From JANLYC01 sp963750495 (lineage in GTDB: Bacteria; Actinomycetota; Actinomycetes; Propionibacteriales; Nocardioidaceae), in the NCBI GenBank assembly GCA_963750495.1, contig CAVVQV010000002.1, forward strand, positions 124,001 to 188,000: DNA of 64,000 bases, in the 5' to 3' direction. How positions within the stretch are numbered: the stretch's first letter is position 1; the number at the start of each line of letters is the position of its first letter. A program made the position numbers and the translations under genes. Below the pieces are notes generated by a model, which saw nothing but the letters and a program-made list of their open reading frames with translations, was not told the DNA's origin and did no database searches. Below, in pieces: positions 27,320 through 35,308 of the stretch.

Positions 27320-27520
27320 ATGACCGAGCCCTCGCGTGACGACGACCCGTTCGAGTGGGCCGGCGAGCCCAAGCCGGAGCCGGCTCCCACGAGTGACCTG
27401 CGCCGAGTCGGGCAGGTGCTCGGCATCGCGGTCGTCCTTCTCGCCCTGCTGTTGGTCGTGCTGGCCAAGGTCGCCGGCGGTGTCTTCGCCGACATGTGGG
27501 ACTCGGTGTTCACGTTCTGA
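27320..27520 (+). CDS. small single-span membrane protein
   Basis: 66 residues: an acidic/Pro-rich head (1-28) and one membrane helix (about 33-52, LGIAVVLLALLLVVLAKVAG). No family is recognised. It is divergent from the molybdoenzyme gene with 180 bases between them and starts next to a leaderless-type -10. The coding call rests on start context, the clear TM helix and lack of a better frame. Confidence 0.65.
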   Translation: MTEPSRDDDPFEWAGEPKPEPAPTSDLRRVGQVLGIAVVLLALLLVVLAKVAGGVFADMWDSVFTF

Positions 27521-27574
27521 ACGGTGCGGCCGCCAGAGCCGGCCCCGGCTCGCCATGTCGCCACGTGCTGGACC

Positions 27575-27586
27575 TACGGTTGGCGC
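27575..27586 (+). promoter_or_regulatory. leaderless-type -10 for the VOC gene
   Basis: TACGGT (27575-27580), 6-base spacer, ATG at 27587; no Shine-Dalgarno. Confidence 0.55.
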
Positions 27587-28306
27587 ATGTATCTGGAGAA
27601 CCTCGTCATCGACGCCGTCGAGCCGCAAGGGTTGGGCCGGTTCTGGGAGGCCGCGCTCGGCACCGAGCGGCTGACCGACGAGCCTGACATCTTCGAGACG
27701 CGGCTCACCGTCGAGGGCGGGCCGGTGCTCGACCTGTGCTTCCAGCGCGTGCCTGAGCCGCCATCCGAACCGCCGAGACTCCACGTGGACTTCTTGGGTG
27801 CTGCCCGCCAGACCCAGGAAGTCGAACGGTTGCTCGCGCTGGGCGCACGGCACCTCGACATCGGGCAGCGGGATGTGCCTTGGGTGGTCCTCGCCGACCC
27901 AGAGGGAAATCCCTGCTGCGTCATCGAGGATCGAGCGGTGTACGCCGACACCGGACCCCTCGCGGCGCTCCTCCTCGACTCTGCTGAGCCTGACAGGGAT
28001 GCGGAGTTCTGGTCCTGGCTGACCGGCTGGACCGACGCGGCAGGCGTGGCACCTCGGTCCCTGCGCCACCCGTCGCGGCTTGGTCCCGTGCTCGAACTGT
28101 GCCCTGAGCCCGCCCGCAAGGGGGCGACCAAGAACCGGCAGCACCTCGACGTCCGGCTCGAGACCGGAGATGATCCCGACGGCGTCGCGGCAAGCATCAG
28201 CGAGCGCGGTGGCCGCGAGCTCCATCCCGAGTGGGGCGAGCTGCCGTGGCGGCTCTACGCGGACCCGTCCGGCAACGACTTCTGTGTGCTCCCCGCGCGG
28301 TCGTAG
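27587..28306 (+). CDS. VOC family protein, two glyoxalase-like modules
   Basis: 239 residues with two tandem vicinal-oxygen-chelate modules (about 1-118 and 125-239). Each ends with the typical VVLADPEGNPCCVIE / RLYADPSGNDFCVL strand, and HVDF and HLDVR supply possible metal ligands. Such proteins include glyoxalases, dioxygenases and resistance proteins; the glyoxalase-like branch seen here usually has no assigned substrate. It is cut off from the following tRNA by a repeat array. Confidence 0.82.
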   Translation: MYLENLVIDAVEPQGLGRFWEAALGTERLTDEPDIFETRLTVEGGPVLDLCFQRVPEPPSEPPRLHVDFLGAARQTQEVERLLALGARHLDIGQRDVPWVVLADPEGNPCCVIEDRAVYADTGPLAALLLDSAEPDRDAEFWSWLTGWTDAAGVAPRSLRHPSRLGPVLELCPEPARKGATKNRQHLDVRLETGDDPDGVAASISERGGRELHPEWGELPWRLYADPSGNDFCVLPARS

Positions 28307-28320
28307 GGACCGGACCTGCT

Positions 28321-28563
28321 TGGGCGGTGAGCCTGAGAGCCGGCGAGGACCCGCGGGTGGGCGCGAGAGCCGGGGACCCGCGGGTGCTGGGCGGTGAGCT
28401 TGGAGAGCCGGCGAGGACCCGCGGGTGGGCGCGAGAGCCGGGGACCCGCGGGTGCTGGGCGGTGAGCTTGGAGAGCCGGGACCCGCGCATGGGCGCGAGA
28501 GCCGGGGACCCGCGGGTGCTGGGCGGTGAGCTTGGAGAGCCGGGACCCGCGGGTGAGCCTGAG
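28321..28563. repeat. ~67-bp-period minisatellite abutting the tRNA-Thr 3' end
   Basis: Copies begin with TGGGCGGTGAG at 28321, 28388, 28456 and 28520 (periods 67, 68 and 64), about 3.6 copies in all. Each contains GAGAGCCGG and the 10-bp palindrome ACCCGCGGGT (six perfect occurrences, one variant ACCCGCGCAT). AGCCGGCGAGG, the same bases as the 3' terminus of the adjoining tRNA gene, recurs inside the array near 28338 and 28406. No protein frame is credible here. Confidence 0.9.
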
Positions 28564-28636
28564 AGCCGGCGAGGGGACTCGAACCCCTAACCCCTTCATT
28601 ACAAGTGAAGTGCGCTGCCAGTTGCGCCACGCCGGC
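28564..28636 (-). tRNA. tRNA-Thr(TGT)
   Basis: 73-base cloverleaf on the minus strand. Acceptor stem GCCGGCG (28636-28630) pairs with CGCCGGC (28571-28565). The anticodon stem CTTCA/TGAAG encloses loop CTTGTAA with anticodon TGT. The T arm GGGG-TTCGAGT-CCCC is canonical. CCA is not encoded. The minisatellite starts at its 3' end. Confidence 0.95.
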
Positions 28637-28698
28637 CACGTGCCAGGCCATCGTAGAGGCCGACCCCCACACCCCCGTGTGCCCACCCGCCGTGGCGC

Positions 28699-28741
28699 GT
28701 TTGCCTAGTGAACAATCCACCTGGCTTCCTCACAAGGCAAC
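28699..28741. repeat. 44-bp-class imperfect palindrome, copy a
   Basis: Left arm GTTTGCCTAGTGAACAATCC, centre ACC, right arm TGGCTTCCTCACAAGGCAAC. Same centre (CCACCTGGCTT) as copies b and c; the right arm is the most diverged. It lies 62 bases beyond the tRNA 5' end. A further inverted pair CACAAGGCAA / TTGCCTTGTG (28731-28740 and about 28763-28772) overlaps it. Confidence 0.8.
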
Positions 28742-28897
28742 TGTCCCTTGGGGACATGGCCATTGCCTTGTGCACCTTCGGCGTACGGCGACATTCCGGT
28801 CCACGCTCTTTGGGCGTACGACCGGCCCGGCGCCAACCGTGCTCGCCGTTGAGCTGTAGGCCAGCCTGGCGAGGCAAACGCCCAGTGCCTCCGGCAG
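28742..28897. other. non-coding stretch between palindrome copies a and b
   Basis: Part of a 313-base gap between tRNA-Thr and the monooxygenase-fusion gene. No start with Shine-Dalgarno and no conserved frame. It carries extra half-sites of the palindrome: GGCAAACGC near 28873 and TTGCCTTGTG near 28763. Confidence 0.4.
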
Positions 28898-28941
28898 GTT
28901 TGCCTTGCTCAACAGCCACCTGGCTTGTGAACTAGGCAAAC
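28898..28941. repeat. 44-bp-class imperfect palindrome, copy b
   Basis: Left arm GTTTGCCTTGCTCAACAGCC, centre, right arm TGGCTTGTGAACTAGGCAAAC. It begins 8 bases beyond the stop of the monooxygenase-fusion gene, where its stem could act as a transcription terminator. Confidence 0.82.
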
Positions 28942-28949
28942 GCGGAGGG

Positions 28950-31310
28950 TCAGGGGCGCCAGCGGCGGTGGCGGACGCCCTCGTCGCCGTCGCGGATCAG
29001 CGCCAGCCGCGGCTTCGGGCCGTCCGTCCGTCCGGTCTGCGGCTTGCGCCGACCTGGCAGCCACGGTGCCGGCCAACGGGCGCCCGAACCCTGGTACCCC
29101 TGGTCGAGCGCCGCGTGCAATGTCCACATCGGGTCATACAGGTGCACCCGACCGAGTGCACACAGGTCGGCCCGGCCGGCAAGGATCAGCGAGTTGACGT
29201 CGTCGTACGACGAGATGACGCCCACCGCGATCGTGGCGATGTCGACCCGGTTGCGGATCGCGTCCGCGTACGGCGTTTGGTACGAGCGACCGAACGCCGG
29301 ACGCTCCTCCGCGATCACCTGCCCGGTCGACACGTCGATCGCGTCTGCACCTGCGTCGGCAAAGGTACGCGCCACCTCGACGGCCTCATCGGTGTCGACG
29401 CCACCCTCGGCCCAGTCGGTGGCCGAGATGCGCACGGTCATCGGCTTGTCGTCCGGCCACACCTCGCGGATTGCGGTGAACACCTCGATCGGGAACCGCA
29501 CCCGGTTCTCCAGAGTTCCGCCGTACGCGTCGCTCCGGTGGTTGGTCAGCGGCGAGATGAAGCTCGACAGCAGGTAGCCGTGCGCGCAGTGCAGCTCGAC
29601 CAGGTCGAATCCCGCCCGGTCGCCCCGCACCGCGGCGTCGACGAACTGTTGGCGGATCGTCGCCAGGTCGTCGACCGTGAGCTCGCGCGGCACCTGGTTG
29701 ACGCCCACGCGATACGGCAGTGGCGAAGGCGCCACCACATCCCAGTTGTCCGACGGCAACGGCTGGTCCATGCCCTCCCACATGCGTTGGGTCGACCCCT
29801 TGCGACCCGAATGACCCAGCTGCAGCCCCATCGCCGCGTCGGTGTGCTCGTGCACGAAGTCGGTGATCTCGCGGTACGCGGCTGCCTGCTCGTCGTCGTA
29901 CAGACCACAGCACGCGGGACTGATCCGACCCTCGGCCGACACACACGTCATCTCGGTCATGACGAGACCGGCACCACCCAGCGCCTTGCCCGTGAGGTGG
30001 GTGAAGTGGAACGGTCCCGGTAGGCCGTCCTCGGCCATGTACATGTCCATGGCCGAGACGATCACCCGGTTGGGCAACGTGAGACCGCGCAGCCGGAACG
30101 GCTGGAACATCGGCGGTCGCACGTCCCCCTCCGCCATCCCGCGGCGCTGCTCGTGGTCGGCGAACCAGGCGTCGGCGCGGTCGACGAACTCGTGGTCGCG
30201 CACCCGCAGGTTGTCGTAGGTGACCCGCCGGCTGCGCGTCATGATGTTGAAGGCGAACTGCATCGGCTCCTGGTGGGTGTACTGACCGAGGTTCTCGAAC
30301 CACTCCAGGCTGGCCTGGGCCGCGCGCTGCGTCGACAGAACCACCGGTCGCCGCTCCTCCTCGTACGCCGCCAGTGCGACCGGGACCGAGTCGCCCTCGT
30401 GCAGGCAGGCGGCCAGTGCGAGGGCATCCTCCATCGCGAGCTTGGTACCCGAGCCGATCGAGAAGTGTGCGGTGTGCGCGGCGTCACCGAGCAGCACGAC
30501 GTTCTCGTGCCGCCAGGACGCGTTGCGGACCGTGGCGAAGCTGACCCAACGGGAGTTGTTGGCCATCACCTCGTGTCCGCCGAGCACGTCGGCGAACAGT
30601 TCGCGCACGAAGGCAATGGACTTCTCGTCCGAGTCGCCCGGCTGGGGATCGGTCGGCGCCATCGCGGCGAAGCCGGCCCGTTCCCAGACGTCGTCATGCA
30701 TCTCGATGATGAACGTGCTGCCGTGCGCGTCGAACGGGTAACCGTGGATCTGCATGACGCCGTACGGCGTCTCGCGAACGACGAACGTGAACGCGTCGAA
30801 AACCTTGTCCGTACCCAGCCACATGTAGCGGCAGCGCCGGGTCTCGATGGTCGGGCCGAAGCTGTCGGCGTACGTCGCCCGGACGCGCGAGTTGAGTCCG
30901 TCGCTCGCGATCACCAGGTCGTACGACGCGCTGAGCTCGTCGACAGGAGGCGCCTCGGCCTGGAACAGCACCTCGACTCCGAGCTCGTGGCAACGCGCCT
31001 GCAGGATCTCGAGTAGGCGGCGACGGCTCATCGCGGCAAATCCGTGGCCGCCGCTGGTGATGACCTGCCCAGCGAAGTGCACGTCGATGTCGTCCCAGCG
31101 TGCGAACTCCGCCTCCATCGACGCGTGGATCGCCGGGTCGGCGTGCTCGATCCCGCCGAGCGTCTCGTCGGAGAAGACCACACCGAAGCCGAAGGTGTCG
31201 TCGGCGGCGTTGCGCTCCCAGACCGTGATCTCGTGGTCCGGGCCGAGCTGCTTGGCGAGCGCGGCGAAGTACAGGCCGCCGGGACCTCCGCCGATCACCG
31301 CGATGCGCAC
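28950..31310 (-). CDS. aryl-CoA monooxygenase/reductase fusion (2-aminobenzoyl-CoA or salicylyl-CoA type)
   Basis: 786-residue two-domain flavoprotein. Residues 1 to about 385 form an FAD aromatic hydroxylase: VRIAVIGGGPGGLYFAAL (dinucleotide fold), IASDGLNSRVR, and LGDAAHTAHFSIGSGTKLAMEDA. From about 400 an old-yellow-enzyme FMN domain follows: PFRLRGLTLPNRVIVSAM, LQLGHSGRKG, ELHCAHGYLLSSFISP and RSDAYGGTLENR. This architecture is that of 2-aminobenzoyl-CoA monooxygenase/reductase, which hydroxylates and then reduces the ring; annotated relatives are also called salicylyl-CoA 5-hydroxylase/oxidoreductase. GTG 31310 follows GAGGAG. Neighbouring ligase, hydratase, dehydrogenases and RidA favour the 2-aminobenzoyl-CoA assignment. 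It is flanked by palindromes b and c. Confidence 0.88.
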   Translation of the reverse strand: MRIAVIGGGPGGLYFAALAKQLGPDHEITVWERNAADDTFGFGVVFSDETLGGIEHADPAIHASMEAEFARWDDIDVHFAGQVITSGGHGFAAMSRRRLLEILQARCHELGVEVLFQAEAPPVDELSASYDLVIASDGLNSRVRATYADSFGPTIETRRCRYMWLGTDKVFDAFTFVVRETPYGVMQIHGYPFDAHGSTFIIEMHDDVWERAGFAAMAPTDPQPGDSDEKSIAFVRELFADVLGGHEVMANNSRWVSFATVRNASWRHENVVLLGDAAHTAHFSIGSGTKLAMEDALALAACLHEGDSVPVALAAYEEERRPVVLSTQRAAQASLEWFENLGQYTHQEPMQFAFNIMTRSRRVTYDNLRVRDHEFVDRADAWFADHEQRRGMAEGDVRPPMFQPFRLRGLTLPNRVIVSAMDMYMAEDGLPGPFHFTHLTGKALGGAGLVMTEMTCVSAEGRISPACCGLYDDEQAAAYREITDFVHEHTDAAMGLQLGHSGRKGSTQRMWEGMDQPLPSDNWDVVAPSPLPYRVGVNQVPRELTVDDLATIRQQFVDAAVRGDRAGFDLVELHCAHGYLLSSFISPLTNHRSDAYGGTLENRVRFPIEVFTAIREVWPDDKPMTVRISATDWAEGGVDTDEAVEVARTFADAGADAIDVSTGQVIAEERPAFGRSYQTPYADAIRNRVDIATIAVGVISSYDDVNSLILAGRADLCALGRVHLYDPMWTLHAALDQGYQGSGARWPAPWLPGRRKPQTGRTDGPKPRLALIRDGDEGVRHRRWRP

Positions 31311-31425
31311 GCGCGTCTCCTCTGTGCCAGGTCGATACCGTGAGCGTATGTTGTGTTTGCAACGGTCGTCAACCATACGCAAGACTTCAAGAGTCGTCGG
31401 GGCAGATGCACTCTGCCCAAGGCGC

Positions 31426-31469
31426 GTTTGCCTAGTTCACAAGCCACCTGGCTTGTTCACTAGGCAAAC
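31426..31469. repeat. 44-bp-class imperfect palindrome, copy c
   Basis: Best-preserved copy: left arm TTTGCCTAGTTCACAAGCCA, centre CC, right arm TGGCTTGTTCACTAGGCAAA; arms differ only at two positions (TC against GA). It sits in the divergent promoter region between the monooxygenase-fusion and enoyl-CoA hydratase genes, so it may be a regulatory site, a structured repeat, or both. Confidence 0.85.
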
Positions 31470-31526
31470 GCACGGCCACGGCTACGCTGAGGCCGTCGCC
31501 CCGATCGAGCCAGGAGGTCAGCCGAG

Positions 31527-32354
31527 ATGAGCCCGTTCCGGGGATCCGTGCCGTTCACGGACGAGTGGAAGCACTTCGACGTGTCCCGCACCGCCGGCGT
31601 CGCCACGATCACCTTCAACCGCCCCGACAAGCTCAACGCGCTCACGTTCGAGGGGTACGCCGACCTGCGCGACTTCTTCGCCGAGCTCCCGCACCGCGAC
31701 GACACTCGCGTGGTCGTGCTCCGCGGCGAAGGTCGTTCGTTCTGCTCCGGTGGCGACGTCCACGAGATCATCGGCGCCACCTTGGGCATGCGCCCCGACG
31801 AGCTGCTCGCCTTCACCCGGATGACGGGTGACGTCGTCCGGGCGATGCGCGAGTCGCCGGTCCCGGTCATCGCCGCCATCCACGGCACCGCAGCCGGCGC
31901 CGGGTCCGTGCTCGCGCTGGCAGCCGACTTCCGCATCATGACCCGCTCGGCGAAGTTCGCCTTCCTCTTCACCAAGGTCGGCCTGGCCGGCGCCGACATG
32001 GGCGCGGCCTACCTGCTGCCTCGGCTGGTCGGACTCGGCCGTGCCACCCAGCTGCTCATGCTCGGCGACTCCTTGTCCGCTGACAAGGCGGACGCCTGGG
32101 GACTGGTCAGCGAGCTCGTCCACGACGACCAGCTCGACGCAACCACCCAGGCACTCGCCCGGCGACTCGCGACCGGTCCCTGGCAGGGCTACTCGGTCAC
32201 CAAGTCCCTCCTCACCCGCGAGCTCGACCTCGGCCTCACCGGCGCCGTCGAGCTCGAGGCGATGGCACAGGCCCTGTTGATGAAGGGCGACGACTACGCC
32301 GAGTTCCACGCCGCCTTCACCGGCAAGCGCCCGCCGGAGTGGACGGGTCGCTGA
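31527..32354 (+). CDS. enoyl-CoA hydratase/isomerase family protein
   Basis: 275-residue crotonase. ITFNRPDKLNALTF, GRSFCSGGDVHEI (oxyanion hole), and IAAIHGTAAGAGSVLALAADFRI are typical; at the catalytic positions it has KVGLAGADMGAAYLLPRLVG. CAGGAGG precedes the ATG. It is divergent from the monooxygenase fusion and one base before the acyl-CoA dehydrogenase gene, so it is expected to act on a ring- or ring-derived CoA ester after the fusion enzyme. Confidence 0.92.
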   Translation: MSPFRGSVPFTDEWKHFDVSRTAGVATITFNRPDKLNALTFEGYADLRDFFAELPHRDDTRVVVLRGEGRSFCSGGDVHEIIGATLGMRPDELLAFTRMTGDVVRAMRESPVPVIAAIHGTAAGAGSVLALAADFRIMTRSAKFAFLFTKVGLAGADMGAAYLLPRLVGLGRATQLLMLGDSLSADKADAWGLVSELVHDDQLDATTQALARRLATGPWQGYSVTKSLLTRELDLGLTGAVELEAMAQALLMKGDDYAEFHAAFTGKRPPEWTGR

Positions 32355-32355
32355 C

Positions 32356-33504
32356 ATGGCAGACACCGGCCTGTTCGACCTCACCGCCGAGCAGCACGAC
32401 CACATGGCCTGGGTGCGGGACGTCGCCCGTGACTCGCTCGTGCCCATCGCCGAACGGGGCCGACCCGGGCACGTCAACCGTCACCTCGTCACCGCGATGG
32501 GCGACCTCGGCCTGCTGCGGCGGCTCTTCCCAGGCGTCGGTCACGACACGACCTCCCGCGAGGCGGCAGCCCTCGACCTGTGCCTGCTGCGCGAGGCGCT
32601 CGCCACCGTCTGCACCGAGGCCGAGACCGCGCTGGCCCTGCAAGGACTCGGCACCTACCCGCTGCTGCAGTCGGGCTCCGACGAGCTCGTACGCCGCTGG
32701 GTGCCGGCCGTCGCACGCGGTGAGGCAGTTGCAGCGTTCGCGCTGACCGAGCCCGAGGCGGGATCGGACGCCGCGGCACTCTCCCTCCAGGCCGCGCCTG
32801 ACGGAGACGGCTGGCGCCTCACCGGCGAGAAGCTCTGGATCTCCAACGCGCCCGAGGCCGACTTCTACTCCGTCTTCGCCCGGACGACCAAGGACGCCGG
32901 CTCCCGGGGAGTGACCGCGTTCGTCGTACGCGGCGATGCCCCCGGCGTGTCCGGCGACAACCTCGACATGCTGTCACCGCACCCGATCGGCCGACTCGTG
33001 CTCGACGGCGTCCGGGTCACCCGCGCAGACCTCCTCGGCGAGCCCGACCGGGGGTTCGCGGTCGCCATGCGCACACTCGACCTGTTCCGGCCCAGCGTCG
33101 GCGCGTTCGCCGTCGGCATGGCCCAGGCTGCTCTCGACGCGGCCGTGGCGCACGCCGATCAACGGCAGGCCTTCGGCGGGCCGCTCCGTGCGCAGCAGTC
33201 CGTCGGACACACGCTGGCCGAGATGGCTACCCGGGTGGAGACCGCCCGGCTCATGGTCTACCGCGCCGGAGCGGCGTACGACGACGGTCGACCGCGCATC
33301 TCCACGAGCTCTGCCATGGCCAAGCTCGTCGCCACCGAGACCGCGCAGTGGGTGGTCGACCAGGCGATCCAGATCCATGGTGCACGCGCTCTGGAGCGCG
33401 GCCACCTGCTCGAGCATCTCTACCGCGAGGTCCGCGCGCCGCGCATCTACGAAGGCGCGACCGAAGTACAGCGGTCGATCATCGCCCGCGACCTCTACCA
33501 CTGA
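32356..33504 (+). CDS. acyl-CoA dehydrogenase
   Basis: 382-residue FAD enzyme. FALTEPEAGSDAAALSLQA and KLWISNAPEADFYSVFART form the FAD/substrate region; RQAFGGPLRAQQSVGHTLAEM and the terminal YREVRAPRIYEGATEVQRSIIARDLY complete the fold, the latter with the Glu region of the catalytic base. ATG follows the hydratase stop by a single base, so the two are coupled. Likely oxidises an alicyclic CoA intermediate of the aromatic module. Confidence 0.93.
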   Translation: MADTGLFDLTAEQHDHMAWVRDVARDSLVPIAERGRPGHVNRHLVTAMGDLGLLRRLFPGVGHDTTSREAAALDLCLLREALATVCTEAETALALQGLGTYPLLQSGSDELVRRWVPAVARGEAVAAFALTEPEAGSDAAALSLQAAPDGDGWRLTGEKLWISNAPEADFYSVFARTTKDAGSRGVTAFVVRGDAPGVSGDNLDMLSPHPIGRLVLDGVRVTRADLLGEPDRGFAVAMRTLDLFRPSVGAFAVGMAQAALDAAVAHADQRQAFGGPLRAQQSVGHTLAEMATRVETARLMVYRAGAAYDDGRPRISTSSAMAKLVATETAQWVVDQAIQIHGARALERGHLLEHLYREVRAPRIYEGATEVQRSIIARDLYH

Positions 33505-33520
33505 CCACGCTGCTGCCTCA

Positions 33521-33568
33521 TTGTGGCTGAATCCTCGCGCCACCGGTTGCCCGTTCTTTCAGCCACAA
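33521..33568. terminator. convergent hairpin terminator
   Basis: 11-bp perfect stem TTGTGGCTGAA (33521-33531) with TTCAGCCACAA (33558-33568), 26-base loop, between the convergent acyl-CoA dehydrogenase and CoA-ligase genes. Confidence 0.65.
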
Positions 33569-33585
33569 GCACCGGGTCTGGGGCG

Positions 33586-35199
33586 TCAGGCCCCTTCGCG
33601 AAGTCGGAAACGCTGCAGCTTGCCCGTGCTCGTTCGCGGCAGGGCATCGACGACGTGGACGGCGCGTGGGTACTTGTACGGCGCGATCTCGGCCTTCGTG
33701 AAGTCCTGCAACCCCTTGACGAACGTCTCGTCGCCGTCGACGCCGTCGCGCAGGACGACGTACGCCGTCACCAGCTGACCGCGGTCGTCGTCCGGCATCC
33801 CGACCACCGCGCACTCGACCACGTCAGGGTGCCGCAGCACCGCCTCCTCGACCTCCGGCCCGGCGATGTTGTAGCCCGACGAGACGATCATGTCGTCGCT
33901 GCGCGCCTGGTACCAGAAGTACCCGTGTTCGTCGTACACGAACGTGTCGCCTGTGATGTTCCAACCGTTCTGCACGTACACCGACTGCCGAGCATCGGCG
34001 AGGTAGCGACAGCCGGTCGGACCCTTGACCGCCAGCCGACCGATCTCACCCGCAGCGACCGGCCGCCCATCGTGATCGACGACGGTGGCCTCGTAACCGG
34101 GCACCGGCCTCCCGGTCGAACCCGGCACGATGTCGTCATCGGCCGCGGAGATGAAGATGTGCAGCATCTCGGTCGCCCCGATGCCGTCGATGATCTGCAC
34201 CCCCGTGGCGTCGGCGAACGCGTGCCAGGTGGCCACCGGCAGGTGCTCGCCTGCCGATACACAACGACGCAGGCTCGAGAGCCTGCCGACCACGCCGGAC
34301 GCCAGCATCGCTTTGTACGCCGTCGGAGCGGTGAAGCAGATCGTCACGTCGTGCGCGGCGATGTGCTCGGCGAGCTCGGTCGGCGTCGCCTTCTCGATGA
34401 GGAGCGAGGCAGCACCGACCCGGAGCGGGAACACCACCAGACCGCCTAACCCGAAGGTGAATGCCAGCGGCGGAGTCCCGGTGAAGACGTCGCCCGCGGT
34501 CGGCTTCAGGACGTGCGCGGAGAACGTGTCGGCGTTGGCCAGCACGTCACGATGAAAGTGCATGGTCGCCTTCGGGCGCCCGGTGGTGCCGGAGGTGAAC
34601 GCCAGCAGCGCAACGTCGTCGGCCGCGGTCTCGACCGGAGTGAACTCGGCCGACACCCCCTCCGTACGCCGACCGAGGTCGTCAGCCCCGTCACCGCCGT
34701 ACGCCATGATCGGCACCGTCGCCAGGGCCGAGGCCTTCAGGTCGTCGAGGAACCGGTGGTCGCACAAGGCTGCATCGATCCGGGCGATCTCGTGAATGGT
34801 GGTCAGCTCGCCGGCCCGCAGCAACGGCATCGTCGTGACCACGACCCCACCCGCCCGCAGCACGGCGAACCAGCACGCGACCAGCCACGGGTTGTTGGGC
34901 CCACGGAGGAGCACCCGGTTGCCGGGCACGACCCGGAGCTCGTCCACGAGCACCCGCGCGACGCGATTCGCGGTCGACAGCAGGTCGCCGTAGGTCCAAC
35001 GCTCTCCGGTCGGGGAGAGCAAGCAGGTCCGGTCGGCTCCGTGGTCGGCGATGGTGCGCTCGAGCAGCTCGACGCCACAGTTGAGCCGGTCAGAGTACTG
35101 CAGCTCGGGCAGGTCGAACACCAGCTCCGGCCAGGACTCCTCAGGCGGCAGGCTGTCACGGCAGAACGTGTCGACGTGGGCCGACGGGGTCAGGGGCAT
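33586..35199 (-). CDS. benzoate/2-aminobenzoate-type CoA ligase
   Basis: 537-residue ANL-superfamily ligase that activates a carboxylate with ATP and CoA. Motifs: LLAFTSGTTGRPKATMHFHRD (P-loop), IDGIGATEMLHIFISA (A5 region), GDTFVYDEHGYFWYQARSDDM and the C-terminal PRTSTGKLQRFRLRE with the catalytic lysine. The N-terminus SAHVDTFCRDSLPP resembles 2-aminobenzoate-CoA ligases (AbmG-like). ATG 35199 is used because AAGGG lies 6 bases upstream and that N-terminus follows directly. It is divergent from the PaaX-like regulator. Confidence 0.88.
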   Translation of the reverse strand: MPLTPSAHVDTFCRDSLPPEESWPELVFDLPELQYSDRLNCGVELLERTIADHGADRTCLLSPTGERWTYGDLLSTANRVARVLVDELRVVPGNRVLLRGPNNPWLVACWFAVLRAGGVVVTTMPLLRAGELTTIHEIARIDAALCDHRFLDDLKASALATVPIMAYGGDGADDLGRRTEGVSAEFTPVETAADDVALLAFTSGTTGRPKATMHFHRDVLANADTFSAHVLKPTAGDVFTGTPPLAFTFGLGGLVVFPLRVGAASLLIEKATPTELAEHIAAHDVTICFTAPTAYKAMLASGVVGRLSSLRRCVSAGEHLPVATWHAFADATGVQIIDGIGATEMLHIFISAADDDIVPGSTGRPVPGYEATVVDHDGRPVAAGEIGRLAVKGPTGCRYLADARQSVYVQNGWNITGDTFVYDEHGYFWYQARSDDMIVSSGYNIAGPEVEEAVLRHPDVVECAVVGMPDDDRGQLVTAYVVLRDGVDGDETFVKGLQDFTKAEIAPYKYPRAVHVVDALPRTSTGKLQRFRLREGA

Positions 35200-35296
35200 G
35201 GACAACCCTTCGGGCAGGGGACGGCTGACCCCAGTATTCACCGCTCGTGACGACAGTCAAGACACCGCGACACCGCACACGCGTCGAGGGTGTCGA

Positions 35297-35308
35297 TATC
35301 GTGTTGTC
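35297..35308 (+). promoter_or_regulatory. leaderless-type -10 for the PaaX-like gene
   Basis: TATCGT (35297-35302), 6 bases, GTG start at 35309. Just upstream an inverted pair CGACACC / GGTGTCG (about 35268-35295, 14-base centre) could be an operator for the divergent ligase and regulator. Confidence 0.5.

Noticed and set aside
28321..28563. CRISPR-like array
   Set aside because: Units are contiguous with no unique spacers of constant length, period varies 64-68 and no cas genes are near.
28950..31310. Salicylate-to-gentisate pathway reading of the fusion enzyme
   Set aside because: Sequence alone cannot separate it from the 2-aminobenzoyl-CoA enzyme, but there is no gentisate dioxygenase or hydroxybenzoate gene, whereas RidA and beta-oxidation enzymes are present.
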